From Candidatus Bilophila faecipullorum (GTDB lineage: Bacteria; Desulfobacterota; Desulfovibrionia; Desulfovibrionales; Desulfovibrionaceae): a stretch of 46,442 nucleotides of DNA. The DNA lies in contig CALVEZ010000027.1 in NCBI GenBank assembly GCA_944326695.1, positions 1-46,442 on the forward strand. The letters run 5' to 3'. The position numbers were made by a program, and so were the translations under genes. A model generated the notes under the pieces. That model saw only the letters and a list, made by a program, of their open reading frames with translations. It did no database searches and was not told the origin of the DNA. This document shows, piece by piece, positions 17,174-27,874 of the stretch; within the stretch, counting starts at the first letter, position 1, and each line of letters opens with the position of its first letter.

Positions 17174-18607
17174 ATGCCTTCATGGATGTATTTCGTTCTG
17201 GCTTTGCTCGGCCTTTTCGCGGGGTATTTTATCTACGGCGCTTTTGTGGAGAAAGTGTTCGGCCCTGATCCCAACCGTTCGACGCCCGCCTGCAAAATGC
17301 CTGACGGCGTGGACTATGTGGAAATGAGCCCGGCCAAGGTCTTCTTGATCCAGCTTTTGAACATTGCCGGTCTTGGCCCTGTTTTCGGCCCCATTCTGGG
17401 TGCGCTGTACGGTCCCATCGCGCTTTTGTGGGTGGTCATCGGCTGCGTCTTCGCCGGGGCTGTGCATGACTATTTCTCGGGGATGCTTTCCGTCCGTTAC
17501 AACGGCAAGTCGGTTCCCGACATCGTGGGCTATAATCTGGGCGACCTCATCAAGAAGATCATGCGCGTGTTCGCGGTTGTGCTGCTGATCCTGGTCGGCG
17601 TGGTCTTCGTGGCCGGTCCCGCTGGCTTGTTGGCGCATCTGACCAACATGGACAAGATGATTTTCGTCGCCCTCATTTTCGCCTACTACTTCCTCGCCAC
17701 GATTCTTCCCGTGGACAAGATCATCGGGCGCATCTATCCCTTCTTTGCCGTGCTGCTGGTGTTCATGGCCGTAGGCTTGCTGACGGCTCTGGTCGCCAAG
17801 GGCTATACCTTCTACAACAATATCGAATGGACCACGCACAGCCCCGCCGGGCTTCCGGCTTGGCCGCTGGTCTTCATCACCATCGCCTGCGGTGCCTGCT
17901 CGGGTTTCCACGCCACGCAGTCTCCGTTGATGGCCCGCTGCATCAGCAATGAGAAGCATGGCCGCAAGATTTTTTACGGGGCCATGATCGCGGAAGGCGT
18001 GATCGGCCTGATCTGGGTGACGCTCGGCATGTCCTTCTATCCCGACACCGCCGCCCTTGCCGCCGCGCTGGGACCCTCCGGCAACGCCGCGCTGGTCGTC
18101 AACAACATTTCCGTTGAGCTTTTGGGCACCTTTGGCGGGGCCTTGGCCGTCCTTGGCGTCGTCGTACTGCCGGTGACATCCGGCGATACGGCCTTCCGCG
18201 CCGCGCGTCTGACCATTGCCGACGCCCTCAACTTCGACCAGCGGCCGAACAAGAACCGCCTGACGGTGGCTATTCCCCTGTTCATCGTAGGCGTGGCGCT
18301 GAACTTCATCTCGTTCCAGATGCTGTGGCGCTATTTCGGTTTCGCCAACCAGGCGCTGGCCGCCATCGTGCTCTGGGCTGCGGCGGCTTACCTGCTGCAT
18401 CGCGGCAAGTTCCACTGGATCGCGTCGATTCCTGCCATGTTCATGACGGCGGTGAGTGCGGTCTACATCTGCTACGAGAAGAGCATGGGCTTCGGCCTGT
18501 CGTATGAGGTCTCCAACATCATCGGCATCGGCGTGGCGCTCCTCTGCTTCGTCCTGCTGATGACGGCGGGACGCAAGATTCAGCCTTCGGACGATATGAG
18601 CGCCTGA
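17174..18607 (+). CDS. CstA-family carbon starvation / pyruvate carrier protein
   Basis: 477 residues with at least 12 hydrophobic segments. CstA-family proteins import peptides or pyruvate; this compact form (E. coli CstA is about 700) fits the short branch. Family-typical stretches include NIAGLGPVFGPILGALYGPI, FAGAVHDYFSGMLSVRYNGK, IACGACSGFHATQSPLMARC and VLPVTSGDTAFRAARLTIAD. GGGGGA precedes the ATG. It stands alone between a hairpin-rich spacer and a strong terminator, so it is monocistronic. Pyruvate, a key carbon source for sulfate reducers, is a plausible but unproven substrate. Confidence 0.88.
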   Translation: MPSWMYFVLALLGLFAGYFIYGAFVEKVFGPDPNRSTPACKMPDGVDYVEMSPAKVFLIQLLNIAGLGPVFGPILGALYGPIALLWVVIGCVFAGAVHDYFSGMLSVRYNGKSVPDIVGYNLGDLIKKIMRVFAVVLLILVGVVFVAGPAGLLAHLTNMDKMIFVALIFAYYFLATILPVDKIIGRIYPFFAVLLVFMAVGLLTALVAKGYTFYNNIEWTTHSPAGLPAWPLVFITIACGACSGFHATQSPLMARCISNEKHGRKIFYGAMIAEGVIGLIWVTLGMSFYPDTAALAAALGPSGNAALVVNNISVELLGTFGGALAVLGVVVLPVTSGDTAFRAARLTIADALNFDQRPNKNRLTVAIPLFIVGVALNFISFQMLWRYFGFANQALAAIVLWAAAAYLLHRGKFHWIASIPAMFMTAVSAVYICYEKSMGFGLSYEVSNIIGIGVALLCFVLLMTAGRKIQPSDDMSA

Positions 18608-18631
18608 TAGCGTTCTCTGCTTTCCCGGCGG

Positions 18632-18672
18632 GGGAAGGGGCGTCTTTGCGAAGAGGCCCCTTCCCTTTTTTT
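18632..18672 (+). terminator. Rho-independent terminator of the CstA-family gene
   Basis: GGGAAGGGGC and TCTT pair with AAGA and GCCCCTTCCC (14 pairs, one G-G mismatch) around TGCG, and are followed directly by seven T. Confidence 0.9.
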
Positions 18673-18798
18673 ATGTCCGGGAAAAGGCCGCCCGCCGCCA
18701 TGCGGCTACCATGATTGCCTTTTGCAAGGTTCCGGGTATAGTCCCGGCGACCCTTTCCGGTGCTTCATCCGGACAGGGAAGCTTTTTTGAGGTGTTTG

Positions 18799-20205
18799 AT
18801 GTCTACCAAACGTTACGCGTATCTTACGGAAATGCGCACCCAGCTTTCGTTGGCCGTCCCCGCCTTGCTCGCGCAGGTCGCCATGATCTCGATGGGCTTT
18901 GTGGATATGGTCATGACGGGCCGCGTGGGGCCGGTCGATATGGCGGCGGTGGCGCTGGCGGGATCGCTTTGGGTTCCGCTCGTTCTTTTCGGTCAGGGCC
19001 TGCTCATGGCGATTACCCCCTGCGTCGCGCAGTTGCGGGGGGCCGGAGCCGTCCAGAACAGCGAGCACTTGCAGGGCGTGGGACATGTCATGCGGCAGGG
19101 CCTGTGGATGGCGCTGGCCATTGCGGTCCCCCTGATTCTCGTCGTCTATGCGCTCTCCTTTCATTTGTCCGAGATGGGCGTGGAAGGCGAACTGGGCGTC
19201 ATGACCGGGCAGTATTTGCGGGCCATCGTATGGGGGGCCCCGGCCTATCTGCTGTTTGTCGCCCTGCGCTGCGGCATGGAAGGCATGGCACTGATGCGTC
19301 CGGCCATGTTTGCGGGCTTTATGGGACTTTTCATCAATATCCCCAGCAACTACGTGCTCATTTTCGGCAAGCTGGGCTTGCCCGCGCTGGGCGGGCCGGG
19401 TACGGGCGTGGCGACGGCCATCGTCTATTGGGTCATGTTCCTGACGATGGTCATGTATGCCTGCCGCCATCCGCAGTTGCGCGTGCTTCTGGCGCCGCGC
19501 GCGTGGGAGCGGCCTGTGTGGGGCACGCTGAAAAAGCTGGCGGGCATCGGCTTTCCCGGCGCGCTGGCCATGCTTTGTGAGGTAACGCTGTTTGCGGCGG
19601 TGGCCCTGCTCATCGCCCCGCTGGGGGCCATTCAGGTGGCCGGGCATCAGGTGGCGCTCAACTTCAGTTCTCTGCTGTTCATGGTGCCCCTTTCCATCGG
19701 AACGGCCGCCACCATCCGCACGGGCTTCGCGCTGGGCCGCAAATCCGTGGAGGCCGTGCGCGTGGCAAGCCGTTCCTCATGGTTGCTGGCCTGTATGGCG
19801 GCCGTGTGCACGGCAGGGATAACCGTGGCGTGGCGGCAGCAAATCGCCGCCGTCTACAACGACGACCCCGTCGTGCTGGCTTTGGCTTCGCACCTGCTGC
19901 TTTTCGCCGCAACGTACCAGTTTACGGATGCGATTCAGGTGGTCAGCGTAGGGATTTTGCGGGGCTACAACGATACGCGGGCCATCCTCGGGGTCACGCT
20001 GGTGTCATATTGGGTATTCGCCCTCCCGGTGGGCTACACGCTCGGGCGCACGCATCTCTGGGGCGAACCTCTCGGACCACAGGGATTCTGGACCGCGTTT
20101 ATCGTCGGCGTGTCCATCGCCGCGGTCCTGCTTTTCATCCGCGTCCTTGTTTTGGAACGGCGGCTGAAGTCGGGGTTTGAGAGGATCAGGGTCATGGAGG
20201 GCTGA
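18799..20205 (+). CDS. MATE family multidrug efflux transporter (NorM type)
   Basis: 468 residues, twelve predicted membrane segments in two homologous halves. MATE proteins export cationic compounds using Na+ or H+ gradients. Typical features are LSLAVPALLAQVAMISMGFV in helix 1, TGRVGPVDMAAVALAGSLW after it, and GPGTGVATAIVYWVMF. The ATG is chosen (GAGGTG just upstream) over an in-frame GTG 13 codons earlier, which would add non-hydrophobic residues. No regulator or partner gene adjoins it. It is unrelated in close sequence to the second MATE gene in this window. Confidence 0.9.
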   Translation: MSTKRYAYLTEMRTQLSLAVPALLAQVAMISMGFVDMVMTGRVGPVDMAAVALAGSLWVPLVLFGQGLLMAITPCVAQLRGAGAVQNSEHLQGVGHVMRQGLWMALAIAVPLILVVYALSFHLSEMGVEGELGVMTGQYLRAIVWGAPAYLLFVALRCGMEGMALMRPAMFAGFMGLFINIPSNYVLIFGKLGLPALGGPGTGVATAIVYWVMFLTMVMYACRHPQLRVLLAPRAWERPVWGTLKKLAGIGFPGALAMLCEVTLFAAVALLIAPLGAIQVAGHQVALNFSSLLFMVPLSIGTAATIRTGFALGRKSVEAVRVASRSSWLLACMAAVCTAGITVAWRQQIAAVYNDDPVVLALASHLLLFAATYQFTDAIQVVSVGILRGYNDTRAILGVTLVSYWVFALPVGYTLGRTHLWGEPLGPQGFWTAFIVGVSIAAVLLFIRVLVLERRLKSGFERIRVMEG

Positions 20206-20518
20206 AAGGGCGGGCGTTCCCTTTCCGAAACGCATCCGCTTCGCAGCTTCATACGTATCTCTGTCCCGGATATGATGAACGCCGTGCCGTTCAAGAAGGG
20301 GGCTAACGTTTGCGTGTAGCCATTCACCATGCAGCCGTGTGAAGAAGAGCCGTTCAGCGCGTGAAGAGCCTGCTTCCATGCCGGAGCCGGGTAGCCTTAC
20401 GAAGTGCAAACATTTCAAAGGAGAAGAGCAACAGGAGCCACGGCAAAGGAGGGGGCCCATCCTCTTTGGCTGTTATTCCGTGATGTTCTGAAATGATGGC
20501 GGACATGGCGACGGCATT
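20206..20518. other. Intergenic stretch without recognisable gene
   Basis: Between the converging MATE and secreted-protein genes. The minus strand has an open frame over part of it, but no family match by eye and no ribosome binding site. A GA-rich segment (AAAGGAGAAGAGC, later AAAGGAGGGGG) is present. No good terminator hairpin with a T-run was found. Confidence 0.4.
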
Positions 20519-21187
20519 TTAATCTTGCTGTTGCTGTGTCCGTTCATCATTGATCCGCATGGGGAGCACTTCGTGGGCACTCTTGAGCAGGGCAGGTAAA
20601 AAGGTATCGCGGGCCTCTTTGGTTTTGGCCGATAGCACCAGACTTAAAACGTCGGAGTCATGCATTACATACGCTACAGCTTCAAAGACGTTCGGGTAGG
20701 GGCCATTATCGAAATAGCGGACTTCCACAGTCAAATTCGCAGAAGTGACGAAGCTTTCCCCGGCGCGAACGGTTATGTTTTCTCCACCGGGAGCGCGGGC
20801 CAGGTCCCGGCGTGCAACCTGTGCCGCCTTGTCCGCCACATCCGCAGGGGACTGGCTCACGGAGCGAGAAAATATTTGGGGATACAACAGGGCTGGAACA
20901 TCGTGGAAATGGAAGCCATCGGGTATGCCCATAAGGCAAAGATTGTAGTGGGTCGCTGACTCCGGCACATTCCGCCAGCCTTCGGGCAAGCGGATCAAAA
21001 AACCAGTCTTGTTTTTCCAGCAAATGGCGGCCCCAGCCGAATCAGGCGGCATGGGGACGCCGTCTGCAATGTGGATGTCGGACGACTTTTCCGTGTTCGG
21101 GACGAGCGTCGTCTCAGCCGCGAAGGCTGCCGGTTGACTGGCTAAAAGGAGGCACAGCGCTTTCAAAAGAAGTTGCTTCATCCGCAT
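20519..21187 (-). CDS. Small secreted protein of unknown function
   Basis: 222 residues. The first 23 (MRMKQLLLKALCLLLASQPA then AFA) form a Sec signal peptide with a likely cut at AFA/AE. The mature part of about 200 residues has two Cys (in AICWKNKTGF and HYNLCLMGI), a likely disulfide, and alternating strand-like and helical segments; it ends in QQQQD. No lipobox is present, so it is probably periplasmic. AGGA sits six nt before the chosen ATG; longer in-frame starts lack a signal. I do not recognise a family. It stands alone, facing the MATE gene. Confidence 0.75.
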   Translation of the reverse strand: MRMKQLLLKALCLLLASQPAAFAAETTLVPNTEKSSDIHIADGVPMPPDSAGAAICWKNKTGFLIRLPEGWRNVPESATHYNLCLMGIPDGFHFHDVPALLYPQIFSRSVSQSPADVADKAAQVARRDLARAPGGENITVRAGESFVTSANLTVEVRYFDNGPYPNVFEAVAYVMHDSDVLSLVLSAKTKEARDTFLPALLKSAHEVLPMRINDERTQQQQD

Positions 21188-21271
21188 GATGGTCCTGCCT
21201 CTCGTCTGATAGTCCCTACGCACACGTGGCCTAAAAATAACCCGTTGCAAGGGGAGAGCGTATCTTTCTCT

Positions 21272-21312
21272 GTTTCCCAAGGTCGGGGCAACCCTGCCCG
21301 ACCCTGGGAAAC
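21272..21312. other. Near-perfect inverted repeat upstream of the secreted-protein gene
   Basis: GTTTCCCA-A-GGTCGGG faces CCCGACC-C-TGGGAAAC across nine nt: 15 pairs with one A-C mismatch. Neither side has a T-run, so it is not a standard intrinsic terminator. It lies about 85 nt before the ATG of the minus-strand gene and could be an operator or leader structure. The rest of 21188-21492 shows nothing else. Confidence 0.5.
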
Positions 21313-21492
21313 GCGTCATCGACAGCTTTGATCTGCCAAAAGACCACCAGCATGTCTTTCAACGGATTTGAGGATTGAAGTGGATTGCGGAAGAACGATA
21401 CAGAGCGCTATTCTCATCAGCATACTGACATTTATGATAATGAGATGCTTTGTTTTTTGGGGATTCCTTGGGCAGCTTCAAAGAGAGCCGCT

Positions 21493-23077
<1,585 letters not shown>

Positions 23078-23314
23078 AGCGTTCTCCTTTGCCGCCGGGC
23101 CTACGGGGTCCGGGGCGTACGAAAGGGCGGAACCGGCCTCCGGGACGGAGGGGCCGCCGGTCAAGGGTTGGGGCTTGCCGGATCGCCCGCAGTCGGGGCA
23201 TCGGCGCGCCAAGGCAACAGTCCTTCTTTTGGGGCGTATCGCTTCGCAGCGGGGAAATCCCCCCTGCCATGCCGTTTCGTCAGTGCCGCTTCTCGTCTTT
23301 CGGGAGGCGGGCCT

Positions 23315-24115
23315 TCAGCTTTTGGCGTGGGCGGCGAGCACGGCGTCGATGATGTGGCCGCGAACGGCCGTCCTGTCCAGATGGTTCATGGCGGCGATGG
23401 TAACCCCGGCCGGAGAGCAGACCTGTTCGCGCAGGATGGCGGGATGGCTGCCCGGCACGGCGGCGAGTCTGGCCGATCCAAGGAAGAGCTGCGTGACGAG
23501 ATCAATGGCCTCCTGCCGCGTGAACCCCATGGTCACGCCCGCCTCAGCCAGCGCGTCCATGAAATGGAAGACGTAGGCCGGTCCGCAGCCGACAAGGGCC
23601 ATGAAGGGGTTGAATTTCTTTTCCGGCAGCACGATGGGCTGGCCGATGAGCGAAAAGAGGTCCAGCACCATGCCGAGAACAGGCTGAGGCAGTTGCGGGT
23701 CTTCCTCAATGGCGAAGACGCCCGAGCCTACGAGAGCCGGGGTGTTGGGCATGACCCGCACCACATGGCAACGGTTTTGCACCACCTCGCGCAAGTCCCG
23801 CAGCGTGACGCCCGCCGCAATGGAGATGACGACGCTTTCCGGTCTGAGGGCCGGGAGAGCCGCTTGCAGGGTTTCGGCCACAAGATAGGGCTTGACGCCG
23901 ATGATGACGATATCCGACGCGGCGACGAGGCCGGGGATATCCGCTACCGGCTTGACGCCCTTGGCGAGCAGCGGCTCAAGGCGCTTGGGGGTCCGGTTGT
24001 AGCCGAAGAGGTGCAGGCCGGGCCTCCCGGCGAGACCGCCGAGGATGGCGCCGCCCATGTTGCCGCAGCCGATGCAGCCGATGCGTTTGTTGTGAAGCGA
24101 TGCGGGTGTATCCAT
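23315..24115 (-). CDS. proC: Pyrroline-5-carboxylate reductase
   Basis: 266 residues, usual length. It reduces pyrroline-5-carboxylate to proline with NAD(P)H. The dinucleotide fold GCIGCGNMGGAILGGL is at residues 13-28, NRT follows strand two (NADPH phosphate contact), and the C-terminal signature SPAGVTIAAMNHLDR is intact. AGGA precedes the ATG at six nt; the family 2 repeat begins 12 nt before the start codon, so it must lie in the 5' leader. A 237-nt gap separates it from the GAF gene. Confidence 0.95.
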   Translation of the reverse strand: MDTPASLHNKRIGCIGCGNMGGAILGGLAGRPGLHLFGYNRTPKRLEPLLAKGVKPVADIPGLVAASDIVIIGVKPYLVAETLQAALPALRPESVVISIAAGVTLRDLREVVQNRCHVVRVMPNTPALVGSGVFAIEEDPQLPQPVLGMVLDLFSLIGQPIVLPEKKFNPFMALVGCGPAYVFHFMDALAEAGVTMGFTRQEAIDLVTQLFLGSARLAAVPGSHPAILREQVCSPAGVTIAAMNHLDRTAVRGHIIDAVLAAHAKS

Positions 24116-24127
24116 GTCTTTTCCTTT

Positions 24128-24261
24128 AGAGCAGATTCCCTTTGAACGTTTCTTGTTCAAAGGTGACATTCAGGCGCAAAAGGCGTTTTTCGCCTGAATC
24201 CACGCCGCCCCGCCGCTGCCGCCTTCACGCCGCCAGAGCCGTTTCAAGGTAAAACGGCTCT
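24128..24261 (+). repeat. Three-hairpin intergenic element (family 2), copy B
   Basis: Bounded by AGAGC and GCTCT. Hairpin 1 is 24140-24162 (CTTTGAAC/GTTCAAAG), hairpin 2 is 24171-24196 (10 pairs with one C-T mismatch), hairpin 3 is 24235-24261 (AGAGCCGTTT/AAACGGCTCT). Architecture and spacing match copy A at 16661. It sits between the deacetylase-like gene and proC, in the proC leader. Strand is given for the alignment with copy A; the element is close to symmetric. Confidence 0.6.
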
Positions 24262-24291
24262 CAGGCGGAAGCCCGCAAAGGCCGGACAGGT

Positions 24292-25812
24292 TCAATGGCC
24301 GGGAGGCGGCGTTTCTTCCGCCGTGGCCGGGATGTCCTCCGGCGTCAGCGTTTCTTCTTCCACGGGCTGAAGATGCAGGGGCACCACGCGGATGGCCTTG
24401 TCCCGCTCTTCGGACCAGCGTTTGAGCGCCGCGAGGATTTGAGGGTCGGGGTTGCCGATGACCACAGCGTGTCCTTTGGCCCGCGCCGTTTCTTCCGCCT
24501 TCTTCAAGAGGGAGAGTGTGGCGGCTTCCGAGGCGGGGCCTTCGTTCAGCCGGAGCGTCCTGCGCCAGGCCGGGAGGCCGCGCCTGCGGGCCTCCGCGTA
24601 CAAAAGTGACTCCTCATGGGTCCGGTCGTCAAGTACATATAAGCCGGAACGTGCGAGAATTTCACAGAAACGGCGGGATGCCGCCCTGTCCGCAGTGAGG
24701 CGCGAGCCCATATGGTTGACCGCGCCCGAGGCGTAGGGGACATGCCCCAGCGCGTCGTCGAGCAGGATGCGCATGTCCTCTTCCGACATGGCCGTGGTGA
24801 TTTCGCCGGGTCCGGCCTTGACGAAGGGGGACTGCTTCGTCTCCAGCGGCACGGCGACCAGCACCTCTTGTCCGGCCTCGTGCGCGGCCTGCGCCGTGGC
24901 CGCCGCCTGTGGCGCGAAGGGCAGGACGGCGAAGGTGACGGGCAAGGGCAAGTCGAGCGCCTGCGCCGTGGCCGCCGCGTCTACACCCATACCATTGAGC
25001 ACGATGGTGAGGCGCGGCGCGGGATCGGCGGGAGCCGGCGGCGGGGTAACGTCCCGGGTGGTTTCCAGCCAGATTTCGTGGGTCAGCACGCCCTTGACGG
25101 CCAGCGTCAGCTTGCCCGGCGATTCGGTGAGCACGGCGCGGTCGGCCCAGATGTCGAGGCTCTCGGCCAGCGCGTTCATGAAGCGAAAGACCGGTTCCGG
25201 CGGTCCCTTGACCTCGCCCTCGCCCGGCGAGGCGGCCCCCTGCCCGGCGACCTTGCCCACGGGCGGAAGATAGATGCGCATCCGCTGGAGGTGGTAGGTA
25301 TCCTTGTCCCGCGTGCGGTAATCGGAGGTCAGGAGGAGGATGCGGCCCTTGTCCAGCCCGAGGCGCAGGACGGTCTGGAGGAGGGCGAAATCGACCTGCC
25401 GCGCCGCATCCGTGAGCGTGCCCGTGCCTTCGTCGTAGGGCAGGGCATTGACGCGGATGGGGGCTTTCATGTGGTTTCCCAGATGGCTGCCCGGCGGGAG
25501 GATGGATTCGGCGGAAGCGGGCGCGGGAGGCACCCGGTCGGGAAAGAGCGCGGCGGCCGTGTCCTCGGCCTTGCGGGTCACGAAAAGGGACGTGCCGACC
25601 GCAGCCTCAAGGCTCATCAGGACGCTGCGCTGCGTATGGCGGACCGTATGAAAGGCGATCTGCCAGCCCGCATAGCCGAGGAGAAAAAGCGCCGCGGCCA
25701 GCAGTGTGGCGAGAGCCGCGCCCTTGAACGTCCTGCCCGTGTAGGGATAGGGCGCGGGCAGGCGCAGGCCGTGTCCGGCCAGCGTTTTCCGCAGGGCTTG
25801 GAACAGGTGCAT
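24292..25812 (-). CDS. Divergent polysaccharide deacetylase-like protein (YibQ type), probably catalytically altered
   Basis: 506 residues. One membrane segment near 31-53 anchors a periplasmic region; residues about 268-480 match the divergent polysaccharide deacetylase family (PF04748). The family pattern IDDLG reads VLNGMG (Asn273-Gly274), NNHMGS reads VNHMGS (His367 kept), the DSRT position reads DDRT (Asp395-396 kept), the FLDN-like site reads LRLNEG, and the GHP motif reads GNPDP (Asn454). Several acid or His positions are thus lost. Residues 120-260 form an extra domain not recognised. It lies downstream of ctpA, a common pairing, but a strong hairpin separates the two. Confidence 0.8.
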   Translation of the reverse strand: MHLFQALRKTLAGHGLRLPAPYPYTGRTFKGAALATLLAAALFLLGYAGWQIAFHTVRHTQRSVLMSLEAAVGTSLFVTRKAEDTAAALFPDRVPPAPASAESILPPGSHLGNHMKAPIRVNALPYDEGTGTLTDAARQVDFALLQTVLRLGLDKGRILLLTSDYRTRDKDTYHLQRMRIYLPPVGKVAGQGAASPGEGEVKGPPEPVFRFMNALAESLDIWADRAVLTESPGKLTLAVKGVLTHEIWLETTRDVTPPPAPADPAPRLTIVLNGMGVDAAATAQALDLPLPVTFAVLPFAPQAAATAQAAHEAGQEVLVAVPLETKQSPFVKAGPGEITTAMSEEDMRILLDDALGHVPYASGAVNHMGSRLTADRAASRRFCEILARSGLYVLDDRTHEESLLYAEARRRGLPAWRRTLRLNEGPASEAATLSLLKKAEETARAKGHAVVIGNPDPQILAALKRWSEERDKAIRVVPLHLQPVEEETLTPEDIPATAEETPPPGH

Positions 25813-25856
25813 GAAACTCCAGTGCGAAGGGCGGGAGGCCGCCGGGCTTGAAAACG

Positions 25857-25892
25857 GCGGCGGGAGGGATCGCGCGCGATCCCTCCCGCCGC
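25857..25892 (-). terminator. Palindromic terminator after ctpA
   Basis: A perfect 18-bp palindrome without loop bases on paper (GCGGCGGGAGGGATCGCG and its complement), lying 10 nt past the ctpA stop and followed on the minus strand by GTTTTC. It would attenuate read-through into the deacetylase-like gene. The symmetric sequence could equally be a protein site. Confidence 0.65.
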
Positions 25893-25901
25893 AAAGGGAG
25901 A

Positions 25902-27227
25902 TTAATGGATGGCCTGAATCTTGGGAAGGCTCTTCACGAACTGGAGGCCCATGCGGAGCTGGTTGTCCCGTTCGAGGAATTCCTTGGCGTCGGGCAGGGG
26001 TTCGCCGGGCGCGGCGGGCTTTTCGGCCTTGGGCTTGCTCTTGCCCTTCTTGTCGCCGTCGGTTTTTTCGAGATGCTTGTTCAAATCCTGTTCGCGCAGC
26101 ATCCGCAGGGAGCTGAGCGGCGTGGCCGGTTCTTTGGGCATTTCAAAGGGGATTTCCAGATCGGGCATGATGCCTTCGGCCTGAATGGAGCGGCCCGATG
26201 GCGTGTAGTAGAGCGCCACGGTCAGCTTGAGGCCCGAGCCGTCGGAGAGGGGGATGATGTTCTGGACCGAACCCTTCCCGAAGGTGCGTTCGCCCACGAG
26301 CAGGGCGCGTTTCTGATCCCCGAGCGCGCCCGCGACGATTTCCGAAGCCGAGGCGGAGCCGGCGTTTACCAGCACGACCAGCGGAGCGTTGACGTCCGTG
26401 GCCTGCGCCTTGGCGGTGAATTCGCGCGCGGTTTCCTCCTGCCGCCCGCGCATGGAGACGATGACGCCCTTGCTCAGGAAGACGTCCGAGACGCTTACGG
26501 CCTGATCGAGGAGGCCGCCGGGGTTGTTGCGCAGATCAAGGACAATGCCCTTGATCGGCCCCTTGCGCTTGGCCGTTTCCAGCGCGTCCAGCAGTTCCTG
26601 CGTGGTGCGCTCGCTGAAGCGGGTGAGGCGTATCCAGTAGTAGCCGGGTTCGAGTTCGCGGGATTTGACGCTCACAAGGGGGATGGCGTCGCGCTTCATG
26701 CGCAGGTCCACCGGGTCCTTGGCGTTGCGGTGGAGGATGGTGAGCACGATTTCCGAGCCCTTGGGACCGCGGATGTGCGAAACCGCTTCCTGAAGGGTCA
26801 TTTCCATGGTGGGCTTGCCGCCCACCGCGAGGATGACGTCGCCGGACTTCATGCCTGCCTTGTCCGCAGGCGTGTCCTCGATGGGGGTGACGACCGTAAG
26901 CTGATTGTTTTCCATCGTGATTTCGACGCCGATGCCGAAGAATTCGCCGGACGTGTTTTCCTGCATGTCCTTGAATTCCTCTTTTGAGAGCACGGTGGAG
27001 TGAGGATCGAGGGATTCGAGCATCCCCTTGAGCGCGCCGTTGACGAGGTCCGGGCGGGGCGTTTCCTTCACGTAGTAGCGTTCGACGATATCCAGAACCT
27101 GACTGAAGCGTTTCAGCGCGTCAAAGCGGCTATCTTCCGCGGCGGCGCCGGCCTGTCCGGGCATGGACGAGCCGAAGGTGAGGAGTGAAAGCAGAAAAAG
27201 GGCGGCGGCCCGCGACTTCATACCCAT
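25902..27227 (-). CDS. ctpA: S41 family C-terminal processing protease
   Basis: 441 residues. A signal peptide (LFLLSLLTFGSSMPGQAGA) leads to the periplasm. A PDZ domain covers about 95-180 (GIGVEI to KSGDVILAVGG), and the S41 protease core follows with catalytic Ser293 in NAGSASASE and Lys318 in TFGKGSVQ, spaced 25 residues as in Prc. A Lys/Pro/Glu-rich linker (380-410) precedes a short helical tail. GGAGG lies eight nt before the ATG. CtpA-type proteases trim or degrade envelope proteins, often murein hydrolases, and are frequently next to the deacetylase-like gene seen here. Confidence 0.94.
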   Translation of the reverse strand: MGMKSRAAALFLLSLLTFGSSMPGQAGAAAEDSRFDALKRFSQVLDIVERYYVKETPRPDLVNGALKGMLESLDPHSTVLSKEEFKDMQENTSGEFFGIGVEITMENNQLTVVTPIEDTPADKAGMKSGDVILAVGGKPTMEMTLQEAVSHIRGPKGSEIVLTILHRNAKDPVDLRMKRDAIPLVSVKSRELEPGYYWIRLTRFSERTTQELLDALETAKRKGPIKGIVLDLRNNPGGLLDQAVSVSDVFLSKGVIVSMRGRQEETAREFTAKAQATDVNAPLVVLVNAGSASASEIVAGALGDQKRALLVGERTFGKGSVQNIIPLSDGSGLKLTVALYYTPSGRSIQAEGIMPDLEIPFEMPKEPATPLSSLRMLREQDLNKHLEKTDGDKKGKSKPKAEKPAAPGEPLPDAKEFLERDNQLRMGLQFVKSLPKIQAIH

Positions 27228-27501
27228 AAGACAGCCTCCGAGACTGAAAACAGTCGGCTGAAGATACCGGGATTCCCCTGAAAAGGCAAACGGTTCAAGC
27301 GCGCAGGGGATGTAGCCACAAGGGGAAGAGGCCGCAGGCCGTCCGGCGCAACAGGGAGAAACGCCGGGGTGCGGCGGACGGAAAGCGGCGATCCGTCCTT
27401 ACCCTAAGCATGGCCGCCGTGATGTAAAGAGCGTAACTGTTGGAAACGTTTCGCCCTGTAGGGAGAAAACAGTTTTTTCCGGGAGGACTCCTATTTTTTT
27501 G
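27228..27501. other. Intergenic region between ctpA and the tRNA cluster
   Basis: No gene seen. It holds the ctpA 5' leader and, near 27434-27475, an inverted pair AACTGTT / AACAGTT followed by TTTTT, whose role is unclear. Confidence 0.4.
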
Positions 27502-27530
27502 TTGACAGATCGGGGAAGGCCGGGTAAATA
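27502..27530 (+). promoter_or_regulatory. Promoter of the tRNA cluster
   Basis: Consensus TTGACA, exactly 17 nt, then TAAATA; the tRNA-Val gene starts 13 nt after it. A T-run (CTATTTTTTTG) sits just upstream of the -35. Confidence 0.75.
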
Positions 27531-27542
27531 CCTCTCCTGCAT

Positions 27543-27618
27543 GGGCAGTTAGCTCAGTTGGTAGAGCATCGCCTTCACACGGCGGGGGTCACAGGTTCAA
27601 GTCCTGTACTGCCCACCA
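27543..27618 (+). tRNA. tRNA-Val (anticodon CAC)
   Basis: 76 nt with CCA encoded. Acceptor GGGCAGT/ACTGCCC, D arm GCTC...GAGC, anticodon loop TTCACAC giving CAC, T arm ACAGG-TTCAAGT-CCTGT. All arms pair. It reads GUG, an important Val codon in a GC-rich genome. Confidence 0.96.
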
Positions 27619-27623
27619 TGCAC

Positions 27624-27700
<77 letters not shown>

Positions 27701-27791
27701 TTTGGTTCTTATCGGATTTTTTCCGATATTCATATTCGGCAATCCTCACGGGTTGTCAGGCGACCGAAGCGATTCGGGAAGCCGCCTCCGC

Positions 27792-27868
<77 letters not shown>

Positions 27869-27874
27869 TTTTTT

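Noticed and set aside
20005..20460. Minus-strand frame running from the MATE gene into the following gap
   Set aside because: Half is antisense to the MATE gene; the remainder has no recognisable family or start signal. A decayed gene fragment cannot be excluded.
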